64,000 nt of DNA from positions 14,497,164 through 14,561,163 of the forward strand of contig CM055074.1 in the NCBI GenBank assembly GCA_029204045.2. The letters run 5' to 3'. A program made the position numbers and the translations under genes. Positions 9,217-22,400 of this stretch are shown one piece after another. A model generated the notes under the pieces. That model did no database searches, was not told the origin of the DNA, and saw nothing but the letters and a program-made list of their open reading frames with translations. This stretch comes from Tillandsia leiboldiana. Its lineage: Eukaryota; Streptophyta; Magnoliopsida; Poales; Bromeliaceae. Within the stretch, counting starts at the first letter, position 1. Each line of letters begins with the position of its first letter.

Positions 9217-12200
9217 ATGGATAAGACATGGATTCTTAAGCCAAGGTAATGTTCTAATATTTCTAAAGTTATGAATATTAAGTTATGTTAGTATATAAAA
9301 TTAAGTAATATTTATTTGTACCATTCAATTAATATATTTAGGTCAAGTGATGATTACCAACAAGGATTGAATCAATTCCTCAAATTTGCATTTGACAATG
9401 CATCTAAAGAAAGTATGATCCTTTGCCCATGTAGAAAATGCACTAATTGCTTTTGGAAAGAAGAGGAAGTTGTCTATGAACATCTATTATGTGATGGATT
9501 TATGCAAGGTTATACAAGATGGATATTTCATGGAGAGGATATTATCCAAACAAAACCTAATGAGAATGTCAACATTCAGAATGAACAAATCAGTGATGAA
9601 ATGAACGATCTTTTACACGATGCATTTTTTAATCCAGAGTTAGATTTAGATGTGGGAGATTTAGATATTGAAGAATTGACAGCGGAGCCAGATGAAGAGA
9701 CTAAAAAATTTTATAATTTAGTGAAAGATGCTAATCAAGAAATATATCCAGGTTGTAAGAAGTTCTCAAAACTCTCATTTATTGTGAGACTATTACAAAT
9801 AAAATGCTTAGGGGGATGGAGCAATAAAAGCTTTGAAATGCTTTTAAAATTGTTAAAAGAAGTATTACCAGCAGGTGAAACTTTGCCAAGTACCTTTTAT
9901 GAGACTGACAAAATCATTAAAGATTTGGGTCTAGGCTACGAGAAAATTGATGCATGCCCAAATAATTGTATGCTATATCGGAAGGAATTTGCTAATGCAT
10001 CTTTATGCCATGTCTGTGGTGTCTCAAGGTGGAAAACTGTTGAAAGTAAAGTAAAAATTAAAAAATCAAGAAAGAATCGTGAACAAAAGGTTTCTGCAAA
10101 AGTATTGAGGTACTTTCCACTAAAACCAAGACTACAAAGGTTATTTATGTCTTCAAAAACAGCAGCAGATATGAGATGGCATAACGACGGGTGTACAAAA
10201 GATGGAGTACTTAGACATCCTGCTGACTCTCCTGCATGGAAAGATTTTGACTACAAGCATCAATTGTTTTCATCGGACCCGCGGAATGTTAGGCTAGGGC
10301 TGGCAAGTGATGGCTTTAATCCATTTAGCACAATGAGTATTGCTCATAGCACATGGCCTGTTGTTTTAATTCCTTATAATTTGCCCCCTTGGATGTGCAT
10401 GAAGCAACCATACTTTATACTCTCATTACTTATTCCTGGTCCATCTGCCCCTGGGAATGATATTGATGTGTACATGCAGCCATTGATAGATGAATTAAAG
10501 GAGTTATGGGATGAAGTCATCAAAACATACGATGTATCTTGCAAACAAACATTTCAAATGCGTGCCGCAATTTTGTGGACCATTAGTGATTTTCCAGGCT
10601 ATGCTTGTCTTTCGGGATGGAGCACAAAAGGGCGACTTGCTTGTCCTTATTGTAATGGTGAAACTTGCTCTGAATATTTAAAGCATGGAAGAAAATTCTG
10701 TTACATGGGACATCGTAGATTCCTGGATAATGAACATAAATTTCGACGTGATGCCACATCTTTCAATGGTAAGCAGGAACATAGAGCTGCACCAACTCCA
10801 CTTTCTGGTTGTGATGTTTTAGAGCAAGTCAAAGATGTTAACATTATATTGGGAAAGCATAATTGTAATATAAGAAGTGGAAAACGTAAGCGAGCTGAAG
10901 ATGTTCAACCTTCACATAATTGGAAGAAGCGGAGCATTTTTTTTGAATTGCCGTATTGGGAAACTCTTCTAGTACGTCATAACTTTGATGTTATGCATAT
11001 TGAAAAGAATTGTACTGATAATGTAGTTTATACATTACTAAATTCAGACGGAAAATCAAAAGATACTTTCAAGTCTCGTCTTGACCTTCAAGAAATGGGA
11101 ATAAGACAAGATCTTCATCCAGTATCAAATGGAACCAAAACATATCTACCCCCGTCATGCTTCTCCATGAGTAGAAAGGAAAAGGAAATTTTTTGTAAAT
11201 TATTAAAGGGAGTTAAATTTCCTGATGGTTATGCATCAAATATCTCAAATCGTGTACATATTAAGGAGCTAAAAATTTTGGGGCTCAAGAGTCATGATAG
11301 TCATGTGTTGATGCAGCATTTGCTCCCATTAGCTGTTAGAAGGATCTTGCCAGAAAATGTTAGCTTGGCCTTGATAGAGCTAAGTAGCTTTTTTAGGGAA
11401 TTGTGCTGTAAATCTATTCAGGTGAAGGATATGCAACAATTAGAAGATCGAATAGCATTGACAATATGCCATCTTGAGAGAATATTTCCTCCATCCTTTT
11501 TCGACGTCATGGTCCATTTGCCAATTCACCTTGCTAGTGAGGCCAAACTTGCTGGTCCAGTGCAATACCGTTGGATGTATTCAATTGAGAGGTATATTAT
11601 GATATTAAGATTTGACTTGTAATTTAATAAATTACTCTTTTTTTGTTGTTATTTATTCTATTTTGGTTCTTATTTTTATATATTTAGGTTTCTTTTGAGA
11701 TTGAAGTCATATGTACGAAATAGAAGACATCCAGAAGGTTCGATTGCGGAAGGCTATTTAATTGAGGAGAGCCTAACATTTTGCTCTCGCTATTTACATG
11801 GTGTTGAAACTCGGTTCAACCGTCCAGTGAGAAATGATGATCCAAATGCTAGTGACTTGACTAAGAAAACCTTATTTTCCCATATTGGTCGTGCACTAGA
11901 TAATGGCGAAACTATAACTTTGGATTATACAACGTGGGTACAAGCTCATCGATATGTGCTATTTAATTTCGATTCTATAAGCTCTTATCTTGAGTAAGTT
12001 CTTAAACTTGAATATTAATTAAAAGTCAAAATGTTGTAGTTTTTAAATTTAATAGTGTATTTAGTTAGGCTTATTTATTTACAGAAAACATATTCAAGAA
12101 ATCAAGGCACATAATCATCGAGCGCGAAGGCGTGATGTCGAGCGTATTCATAATGAAACTTTTCATGAATGGTTTAGATCACATGTAAGTATACTTCACT

Positions 12201-12337
12201 TCGAACTTAATTTCTTAACTAATATATAGTTAAAATTAAGACATTAATTAGCTTGTCTTTGTTTAATAGGTTCATAATTTGACAAGAGAAGAGAATGTGG
12301 AGTCACTAGAGGAAATTCGATGGTTGGCAGCAGGTCC
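9217..12337 (+). CDS. CACTA TNPD-like transposase, exons 1-5 (5' part, interrupted by E1)
   Basis: Proposed exons: 9217-9245, 9342-11591, 11688-11993, 12085-12184 and 12270-12337, all with GT..AG introns. With the 3' part at 23785-24466 they total 3435 bases, a multiple of three (1144 residues). The protein starts MDKTWILKPR, the usual start of plant TNPD proteins, followed by a Transpos_assoc domain with Cys motifs (ILCPCRKCTNCFW). The Transposase_21 catalytic region spans roughly residues 280-480 (MRWHNDGC, ASDGFNPF, LPPWMCMKQPY). A DUF4218 region follows (LPLAVRRILPENV to FLLRLKSYVRN, crossing the exon 2/3 junction). The product cuts the element at its ends in the nucleus. The short first exon and the splice sites decided the start: the frame alone would suggest an ATG at 9316 that lies inside intron 1. 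E1 cuts exon 5 after 12337. Confidence 0.85.
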
Positions 12338-15300
12338 TGTCACGCCCCGGGGTCGAAACTGCGACCCGGCTCGCCAACAGATCCGCCACCTATGCCAAAC
12401 CCGCATAGGTGAAGCGTCCTACCTGCAAGAAAAGTACTACAGCTAAACAGATATCAGAGCTATAAATAAAAATCTGCTGTATAACTAAATCAATCACTGT
12501 ACAACTGGAAATAACACAACAATGTCCGTCTCCCAAAATGATAATCATGCAGAATCCTCATATACAAACTCAGAACTCAACCGGGAGGTATCCCCAATAA
12601 ATACATCAGTGTACAGGCTCTCAATACATAACAATCCTCACTACAACAGTCTCTCAAAGGAGGAAAATAAAATAACTAATCTACTGAAGCTCTCCTCTGA
12701 AGGGGTACCGCTACACTCCAACGACGGGTAGGGAACTAGCTCGCGACTCCCTCGCCTCGGTCAGAAGGATCAGCAACAGGAACGTCAGGAACCGGAGTAG
12801 AGGTTCCTGTGGGAAAAGACACCACGACGGGTGTGAGAACTACGTCCCAAGTAGTTCTCAGTGGGTGCCGCCAACAAGCCCGACGGTCTGCCCACTAAGT
12901 CCACTAGAGGCATAAAGTACAAAAGCAGTGCTGTAAGGAAAGCTGGGAAAAGTAAACTCTACAGCTACTATGCCTCTATCTAGATGCTCAAGGAGTGGGA
13001 CAGAAAGAACATGATGCCACAACTAACTCTCATCTCTGATCACTCAATCTGAACTGACTGCCTCCTCGGGTCCAGTCAAGCCTGCGCCAACCTACTGCCG
13101 TTACGTCCCTGAGGAGCGGACTTACGTAGGATCTACTGCCGTTACGTCCCGGAGGAGCGGACTTACGTAGGATCTACTGCCGTTACGTCCCGGAGGAGCG
13201 GACTTACGTAGGGCGTCCATGACTGCCAACACCAGCACAGCCAGAGGGACAAATGCAACGACAAGTCGCGATAGAAAAGCTCAATCTCACGCCGGTATAA
13301 CAACCCGGTCTCGCCTACTCCGGAGTGGCACTCGAGGGGAGCGACCCGCTCGAGTAAAAAGTAACCCATCTCAAGTATCTCTGTCAAGCTCAAATGTGGC
13401 TCATGCAGGCTATGATCCACGATCAAACAGATCGGTAACTCCAAGCTCAAAGCACAACTCAGTCGGAAAAAGAACCTCGACTCGAACAGGAATAGCCCAA
13501 CACACTCTCACAGCTATGTCGGAGAACCCTCAACGACTCAATCTGATAAATGCACGACCATGGCTGAGTCGGGAAACCTCCACGACTCGATCTGCCAGAA
13601 CCCCAAGATCCTCAAGGCTAAGTGGGAGAACCACCTCCACCACTAAATCAGAGAAACAACCTCTAGATCACACTCTGCTAACTCATGGCACCAAGTCGCA
13701 TCCACTGCGAGAAACTGTCTCAACAGGCCAAACAGGCCAAACGTCGCATCTACTGCGAACAATTGCCTCAACAGGCCGACATTGCATCCACTGCGAACAG
13801 CTGACTCAACAGGCCAAACAGGCCGAACATCTCAACCACTGACCCAATGAAGGGTCCGGGAACACCGAAAGACTAGAACCTACAACCCAAATCAAACAAG
13901 AACAGGCTCTAGGCATAGCCTCTCGTTGTTCTCGTCCCAAGAAAAGGCAGACCTTAGAACCCAGACCACTCGAATCATCTCGGTGGTTAATTTATAGGAA
14001 AAACTGTGACATTTCTTACTGAAGCCATCCGATCTGTAAGAAATCCATATTTAATGATTTTTAGTTCTGCTTAGGAAAACAGTTGAAACCAAGTTTTATA
14101 TCTAAGCCTCGAAGGGCTAATGCCTTCGTCCAATCAAACAGGAACAGACTCAGGCGACCCTACGATGCTTGGAAGAAAATATTTGGTTGACAAAAATCAT
14201 ATGTGTGTCCAAAAAGGTTCTGGGTTTAAGGTTCTGCTAACACTGATCTACCGCTGCCACTAGCACAGCGGCGACAGATAAAACAAGAAAAATAAAACAT
14301 CTCGGGACCGCCGTCTACCCAAACGGCTCCCGCTACAGATGAACAACCAACTACATCTACCAGACGCCACTCTGCTCCCAAGCACGAGTGTAACATGCAT
14401 CCCACACTAAAAGATAACTCCTGACCACTCGGCCCACTACCCGGGCGAGGAAGAACACTATGTCCAGGAAAGATAGAAGTGTGGATGTCTAAAGCAGAAA
14501 TAACCCTAGCCCAAGTGAGGGTTTTCTACCAGTCTGGTTACACATGCAATCATATGACAGGGGTGCTAGGTCAAATTCCAAGATAACAATAATCAACAGC
14601 TTGTAGGGAAGGACAATAAATACATGATGATCTATCAACATCAGGAACATCAATTCCTATAATCTAGCATGCTATATAAAACACATCTATAACATGCAAG
14701 TCCCTACACAGATAGAATTAATGCACAGTCCATAGGTCGTGAAGACAAGGCCACCCACCTGAAAATGCTAACTGTCCGGAGTCGCACAGCTGAGAAAGTC
14801 CAGAAACAGATATCTCTACACACCCACCAATCCAACAATACAGGAACAGTGATCAATACCTCCTGGGTACAAAAACACAACCCAAAGTTACACTTAATTC
14901 CATAAAATCCAAGCATCACAAATCTGCTGGGAACAGTCCCCTTAATGCGAAATTTTCACCTGTAAAACGAACTCCAAAAATTCCAATAAAAATATCACAG
15001 CGAGCGTCTCGTCGAGACCTTCGAAATGGGTACCTGCACGCCCAAATCCGAGCCCCGTAGGCCGAGTTACAAATTCCACAGTACAGGTGCGCAAACACTC
15101 ACAACCACACAACTGTAAACTCAAACACAGATAAAAAGGGGAATAGTATACCTTCGGGCAAGCCTCAAAAAAATCCCAGAAAAATACAATGATAATCCTT
15201 GCGACGAGTAGATCCAAAAAGTGTATAGGCTCATCTCGATCCGACACTCGGGTGCGGAGATAAAATTCCGGCAAGGGGCCGCTGTCCAAAAACTCCACCA

Positions 15301-16631
15301 GAAAACAGCGGCTTAGAAATGCTTCGAAAACCGTGTCAAAAACTCTGAATCCAGCAAGATGATCAACACGAAAATCGAAGACGTACCTCTCATGATTCCA
15401 ACGCCACAGAAATCGTCCAAAAATACTGACGGAGTAGCTCGGTAGACCTCTCAGATCAAACTGCGACGATAACGGGCCTCCGATGAAAAATCGCCACACT
15501 GCGCTCCGATGCCGAAGTCGTCGATGCCGCGGCTTCCAAAAAATCCGGGCCTCCGCCAGAAGATGCGCAAGATGAAGATCTCCAACTTTGCTAAAGGGCC
15601 CATGGGCAGGGGAGCTCGGGAAAGGGGGCAAAACTCCCCCACAAGACAGCTATTTATAGGCCCAGCCCGAAAATCCGAATTTTGGACTTTTGGCCCAAAG
15701 TTTCGGGCGCTGGCACTTCCGGGCTGCTACAGTAACGGGCCGGGCCCGTTACTGTTCACGCCCGAAATCCCCTAGGCCCGCCACGCGTCCCATTCCTGCT
15801 CCCCGCACCCGGTGCACGCACCGCGACGAACCACGGGACGCCACGTGTCGCGACCAGAGGTCGTGCACCGGTGCGCCCGACCAACCACGGGGCGCCACGT
15901 GGCGCCCCCACGACGCCTCCGACCGCGCCCACGCCGCGGGCACGTGCGCCCACGTGCGCGGCCGCGCCGCCCGCGGCCCCGTGCCGGGCACGCATCCCGA
16001 GGCAGACCCTGCCGCTGCGTGGACCGCGCGCACCAAGACCCGCCAACAACCAGCCGCCACGTGTCCCGCTCCGGTCCACCGTGCACCCGCGCCATCCCGT
16101 GGACCGCGCCCACTGCGCCCGCCAACCGGGAGGCGCCACGTGGCCAGCGCCCGGGTGCACGCCTCCGCGGTGGACCGCGCACCTCCGCCGCCGCCAGCCG
16201 CCGCGCTCCGCCGCCCGCCGCCGCCGCCGGCGCCCCTCCGGCGGCCGGAACAGTACCAAAATCCTCGAAATGCGTGTTTTCGCATCCGGACTCCGAAAAA
16301 TACAAATAAATAGTCCATCTTGACCGTTTTCGCGCGCTGAATCCAAATCCGAAGTCCGATTTGCCAAATTCCTCTTCTAAAATTTGCCGAAAATTTCCGG
16401 AGAAGTGTTCTTTACTCAAATTTCGCGCTGAGTCCAATTTTAATAACCATTTCGCGCGAAACCACATCAAAACATCCGACGGGGTCCTCCGATCACTCAC
16501 GTGATCCAGTATACACCCGGAGTCCATCACTTGAGTCCAAATTGGTGCAGAAACACCGTCGACATGCCACATAGGCCTCCAGAAGCTGCTAATCGCACTG
16601 TAGAAGCCCTGCGGAGATCTGGGTCACCACA
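12338..16631 (-). mobile_element. E1 3' LTR (left copy)
   Basis: Identical to the right copy apart from about six bases (for example near 13679, 15166, 15312, 15412 and 15927-15940). It runs from TGTCACGCCCC on the plus strand to CACCACA. The part at about 15780-16250 is very GC-rich and carries several CACGTG motifs. Long open frames in this stretch recur in the other LTR and are compositional, not genes. Confidence 0.93.
13093..13215. repeat. 41-bp tandem repeat, three copies, in the E1 LTR
   Basis: Units start at 13093, 13134 and 13175 with TACTGCCGTTACGTCCC; the last two are nearly identical. The same array is at 20241-20363 in the other LTR. Confidence 0.85.
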
Positions 16632-16668
16632 TCCTCCCCCACTAAAAGAAAGTTTCGTCCTCGAAACT
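16632..16668 (-). other. E1 polypurine tract and adjacent hairpin
   Basis: On the minus strand the tract AGTGGGGGAGGA ends against the LTR start TGTGGTGACC at 16631. Just upstream is a hairpin with stem AGTTTCG/CGAAACT and tetraloop AGGA (plus 16651-16668). The PPT primes plus-strand DNA synthesis. Confidence 0.85.
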
Positions 16669-19464
16669 AGCTCAACCCAAAAGGTGCCACAAAACAAGGG
16701 TAGGTACATAACACTGCCGTCTCCAGCTCTCAAGTCACCTGTCACTCCCCGTGATTACTCCACAACAACAACAACAACCGGTACGGCATGGCCCAAATTG
16801 CATAATTCTCTCATCTCATGAGCCAGAATTTGCAACGGCATCCCTCGTACCACAAGTACTCGCAGATCTCAAAGGAAACGAGTCATCACGGGCGAGGAAT
16901 CCACAAGCCTAACACTCCTGAGCTGAGACGTGGAAGGAAAAGGCTGGGGGAAAAGAGAGAACAACCAATGTAGCACGCACCAAAATCGCTCCCTAGTGCC
17001 AGCTCAACCAGGCGATCCGAAACATACCCCATACGGTCGTCCAGAGAAAAGAAGCCCTAATCGGCTAGGGTCCCCGCTCAAACACTCTCGGATCCTGACC
17101 AACCGCAGGGACTGCTTCACCGCAGTGTACCGTCAAAAGGGACCCTCAGGGACACAACCTCGAGCCCTGTTCCTCAACGGTCCCACCCAGCGCCAACTGT
17201 GGAACCACTAAACTCAACCCCGAAAAGCTATCCGGCTCCAGGTATCCGCCACCACAGTGGCCCTGTCGCGGTGATACTGAATGCTCAAGAATAACCCAAT
17301 GGTAACTCCACAGCCACTAAGGGAGGCACCACTAACACAAAGGTCCATCCCCCATCTCTGGCAAAGCTGCAATCGACGCTAGTACCAGTCTCATCATCCA
17401 TTCGCCATGCTCTCCTGGCACTGCGAAATCCAACAAGCTCCTCACCTCAACAATAAATGTTGATCTCAGCCAAACTCAAATAGCATCCACATTGGCCGGA
17501 AATCCACCGCCGCTCCTATGGCTAACACAATGTGACCCAATAAGGTAAGCTTCTAAAGCTAAAACTTGTATCTCAATAATCTGGCATACAGCTTCATCCA
17601 CACAGCATGGTAACACATCCACCAGTGCTCCTCATGCTCCCAGCTGCTCAGGGAGTAGATCATAGTATCCCTGGAGGATCTAGTTACCAAAGCAATCAAG
17701 TACAGCTGGAGCACAATTCCTCAAACCAAAAGAGTGGCAGGGCGCTAATCAATCCAATTGGCCTTACTAAAACATAATGCCCCTACCGTGACCTGAACAC
17801 CATCTTGGCGAAATACTCAGCCGTAAGATTCCAAAATCTGTACCTGCATCAATCGTACAACTGCCGGAGTATAATTCCATCAAAAGGTCCAGAATAATAC
17901 TTGGACCTGTCTACACTCGACCCATAAAAGGCCCTCACAATCGTGTATCAACGATGTGGCATCACCACCGTATATCAACGGCGTGGCACTAGGTCAAACA
18001 GACCCCTCGATCCATCAGATCCTGCAACTGCGCCATCAGCTCTCACAGCTCTACTGGCAATATCCAATGAGGTGCTGCCGAGGGTGGCGCGGTTCCCCGA
18101 ACCACGCCAAACTCAATCTCTATCTCCCTAACCGGCGGCATTATCAGCAGCTCAGGTGAAATCACACCCGGAATCTCGTGGCAACAGAGATATCTTTGGG
18201 TCCCGGTGCCGCCGTAAGCACCTCTCACACTGTCGCTATAACCAGTGTGCTCTAACGACCTCAACAACCAAATCTCCTCTCGTCTGCCTCGCAGAAGGTC
18301 AAAGTCCTCACCTTCCGCAGTCTAACAAATCCACGCTACCGCTGCGCCACTCCGATATAGAGGTTGATGCTGCCATCGGGGTCCACCCGATCTCTGGCAT
18401 CTCGGGAACCCGTTATCCAGGAAAAATAAAATCAGAAATATCTCTGCCGGCCGATCTGTCCTCCATCACCCGGCGCCAAGCGCCAATATCCAGAACTCGC
18501 CTCTGGCGGCAGATCCCTATCCCAAGGAACTGCAGCGCCATGCTCCATACACAATGCCTACCCATCGAAGCGACAATAATCCAAAACGGAGGGACCAACT
18601 ACACTGAAATGTATCCTAGCGCAAACCATTCCCCGTCAACATATCCTATGCGCCTCAACCCTCGGAACCTGGAGCGTGCAGTTCAACAATTGCATAAACT
18701 CCCTAGCACAGGGAGGCTCTCCGAGAGTCTCTCCATCACCACCAACCCCAATTCTGCCTACAAAGGCTCCAACTCAAACCTATGAATCGGGATGGTTCAG
18801 ACTGCCGGGACTGGCTCCATCGATCAATGATGTCCCTAAGCTCAGCTACTATCCACTATCCACCCTGCCTCGGTGCCTCGGCACTGCTCGTCGGCACGGA
18901 GGGGGCTGCTCGCTCCATCGGCACCACTGGTACAACTGAAGATACCACTGCATAGGAAGAAAGTACTGGAGGACACTCAAGCGGTACTGCCACTGGCTAT
19001 GCTCTCTGCTCCAACAAGCGCATCAAACGTTCCATGGCTTCTTCCTGGCATCGGACAGCCTCCGACGTCTGTGCCATCTGGATCCATAACTCTTGGGTCT
19101 CGCTCTGCTCTGATAGCTCTGCCTCCCGCTGCTCGGGTTACTAATCAGATGCGGAAAGCGCATTCCTCACAGCACGACGTCTCACAAGCATCGTAGACCA
19201 CTGCACAATAACAAACATCAGGACACAACAACCATACGACCCAATCCAGCGAAAGTCTAAGACATGTTATCAATTCCACAGCATTATGTTGTCTGCAGCC
19301 AACATAATCGCTTAGGAGCCTAAACATGCCAATCACTCATCCCGTCTCTTGGGAGAGGTACAAACTCGATCAGGACTCTCGCTAAAAGTCACGACTCTCA
19401 CGTGGTCATCCTAATGTCCAACCACAAGCCTAGGGTTTCTAAGTCCTCAATGACCTACAACCTA
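16669..19464 (-). pseudogene. E1 interior: decayed Tekay-type gag/pol fragments
   Basis: Only fragments of coding sequence remain on the minus strand. A gag N-terminal piece (about 19136-18997) reads EQSETQELWIQMAQTSEAVR, similar in pattern to the E3 and E4 gag N-termini. The protease-RT linker (18267-18043) contains PPVREIEIEFGVVRGTAPPS, matching E4 PPDREVEFLIDVVPGTAP. An RT palm remnant near 17690-17636 reads RDTMIYS where E4 has IDDILVYS, so the catalytic Asp pair is gone. Stops and frame changes separate the pieces and no domain is complete. E2 and E3 carry the same kinds of fragment in the same order. Confidence 0.8.
19284..19307 (-). ncRNA. E1 leader hairpin with CTGCAG loop (dimerisation-site-like)
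   Basis: Stem TTATGTTG/CAACATAA (8 bp) around the loop GCTGCAGA as read on the minus strand. It begins about 158 bases after the PBS. The same hairpin occurs at the same distance in E2 and E3 and about 162 bases from the PBS in E4. The palindrome CTGCAG in the loop could pair with a second RNA copy. Confidence 0.75.
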
Positions 19465-19477
19465 GGCTCTGATACCA
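19465..19477 (-). other. E1 primer-binding site
   Basis: TGGTATCAGAGCC on the minus strand, complementary to the initiator tRNA-Met 3' end, eight bases (GATTAGAG) after the end of the LTR at 19486. It fixes the element's minus orientation. Confidence 0.93.
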
Positions 19478-19485
19478 CTCTAATC

Positions 19486-22400
19486 TGTCACGCCCCGGGG
19501 TCGAAACTGCGACCCGGCTCGCCAACAGATCCGCCACCTATGCCAAACCCGCATAGGTGAAGCGTCCTACCTGCAAGAAAAGTACTACAGCTAAACAGAT
19601 ATCAGAGCTATAAATAAAAATCTGCTGTATAACTAAATCAATCACTGTACAACTGGAAATAACACAACAATGTCCGTCTCCCAAAATGATAATCATGCAG
19701 AATCCTCATATACAAACTCAGAACTCAACCGGGAGGTATCCCCAATAAATACATCAGTGTACAGGCTCTCAATACATAACAATCCTCACTACAACAGTCT
19801 CTCAAAGGAGGAAAATAAAATAACTAATCTACTGAAGCTCTCCTCTGAAGGGGTACCGCTACACTCCAACGACGGGTAGGGAACTAGCTCGCGACTCCCT
19901 CGCCTCGGTCAGAAGGATCAGCAACAGGAACGTCAGGAACCGGAGTAGAGGTTCCTGTGGGAAAAGACACCACGACGGGTGTGAGAACTACGTCCCAAGT
20001 AGTTCTCAGTGGGTGCCGCCAACAAGCCCGACGGTCTGCCCACTAAGTCCACTAGAGGCATAAAGTACAAAAGCAGTGCTGTAAGGAAAGCTGGGAAAAG
20101 TAAACTCTACAGCTACTATGCCTCTATCTAGATGCTCAAGGAGTGGGACAGAAAGAACATGATGCCACAACTAACTCTCATCTCTGATCACTCAATCTGA
20201 ACTGACTGCCTCCTCGGGTCCAGTCAAGCCTGCGCCAACCTACTGCCGTTACGTCCCTGAGGAGCGGACTTACGTAGGATCTACTGCCGTTACGTCCCGG
20301 AGGAGCGGACTTACGTAGGATCTACTGCCGTTACGTCCCGGAGGAGCGGACTTACGTAGGGCGTCCATGACTGCCAACACCAGCACAGCCAGAGGGACAA
20401 ATGCAACGACAAGTCGCGATAGAAAAGCTCAATCTCACGCCGGTATAACAACCCGGTCTCGCCTACTCCGGAGTGGCACTCGAGGGGAGCGACCCGCTCG
20501 AGTAAAAAGTAACCCATCTCAAGTATCTCTGTCAAGCTCAAATGTGGCTCATGCAGGCTATGATCCACGATCAAACAGATCGGTAACTCCAAGCTCAAAG
20601 CACAACTCAGTCGGAAAAAGAACCTCGACTCGAACAGGAATAGCCCAACACACTCTCACAGCTATGTCGGAGAACCCTCAACGACTCAATCTGATAAATG
20701 CACGACCATGGCTGAGTCGGGAAACCTCCACGACTCGATCTGCCAGAACCCCAAGATCCTCAAGGCTAAGTGGGAGAACCACCTCCACCACTAAATCAGA
20801 GAAACAACCTCTAGATCACACTCTGCCAACTCATGGCACCAAGTCGCATCCACTGCGAGAAACTGTCTCAACAGGCCAAACAGGCCAAACGTCGCATCTA
20901 CTGCGAACAATTGCCTCAACAGGCCGACATTGCATCCACTGCGAACAGCTGACTCAACAGGCCAAACAGGCCGAACATCTCAACCACTGACCCAATGAAG
21001 GGTCCGGGAACACCGAAAGACTAGAACCTACAACCCAAATCAAACAAGAACAGGCTCTAGGCATAGCCTCTCGTTGTTCTCGTCCCAAGAAAAGGCAGAC
21101 CTTAGAACCCAGACCACTCGAATCATCTCGGTGGTTAATTTATAGGAAAAACTGTGACATTTCTTACTGAAGCCATCCGATCTGTAAGAAATCCATATTT
21201 AATGATTTTTAGTTCTGCTTAGGAAAACAGTTGAAACCAAGTTTTATATCTAAGCCTCGAAGGGCTAATGCCTTCGTCCAATCAAACAGGAACAGACTCA
21301 GGCGACCCTACGATGCTTGGAAGAAAATATTTGGTTGACAAAAATCATATGTGTGTCCAAAAAGGTTCTGGGTTTAAGGTTCTGCTAACACTGATCTACC
21401 GCTGCCACTAGCACAGCGGCGACAGATAAAACAAGAAAAATAAAACATCTCGGGACCGCCGTCTACCCAAACGGCTCCCGCTACAGATGAACAACCAACT
21501 ACATCTACCAGACGCCACTCTGCTCCCAAGCACGAGTGTAACATGCATCCCACACTAAAAGATAACTCCTGACCACTCGGCCCACTACCCGGGCGAGGAA
21601 GAACACTATGTCCAGGAAAGATAGAAGTGTGGATGTCTAAAGCAGAAATAACCCTAGCCCAAGTGAGGGTTTTCTACCAGTCTGGTTACACATGCAATCA
21701 TATGACAGGGGTGCTAGGTCAAATTCCAAGATAACAATAATCAACAGCTTGTAGGGAAGGACAATAAATACATGATGATCTATCAACATCAGGAACATCA
21801 ATTCCTATAATCTAGCATGCTATATAAAACACATCTATAACATGCAAGTCCCTACACAGATAGAATTAATGCACAGTCCATAGGTCGTGAAGACAAGGCC
21901 ACCCACCTGAAAATGCTAACTGTCCGGAGTCGCACAGCTGAGAAAGTCCAGAAACAGATATCTCTACACACCCACCAATCCAACAATACAGGAACAGTGA
22001 TCAATACCTCCTGGGTACAAAAACACAACCCAAAGTTACACTTAATTCCATAAAATCCAAGCATCACAAATCTGCTGGGAACAGTCCCCTTAATGCGAAA
22101 TTTTCACCTGTAAAACGAACTCCAAAAATTCCAATAAAAATATCACAGCGAGCGTCTCGTCGAGACCTTCGAAATGGGTACCTGCACGCCCAAATCCGAG
22201 CCCCGTAGGCCGAGTTACAAATTCCACAGTACAGGTGCGCAAACACTCACAACCACACAACTGTAAACTCAAACACAGATAAAAAGGGGAATAGTATACC
22301 TTAGGGCAAGCCTCAAAAAAATCCCAGAAAAATACAATGATAATCCTTGCGACGAGTAGATCCAAAAAGTGTATAGGCTCATCTCGATCCGACACTCGGG

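Noticed and set aside
9316..9341. ATG at 9316 as the TNPD start
   Set aside because: It lies before a good acceptor at 9341, and the residues it would add are not those of the family. The exon at 9217-9245 supplies the expected MDKTW start.
13219..13842. 207-residue Ser/Thr/Arg-rich frame, identical in design at 20367-20990
   Set aside because: It lies in the E1 LTR on the strand opposite to the element and has no domain.
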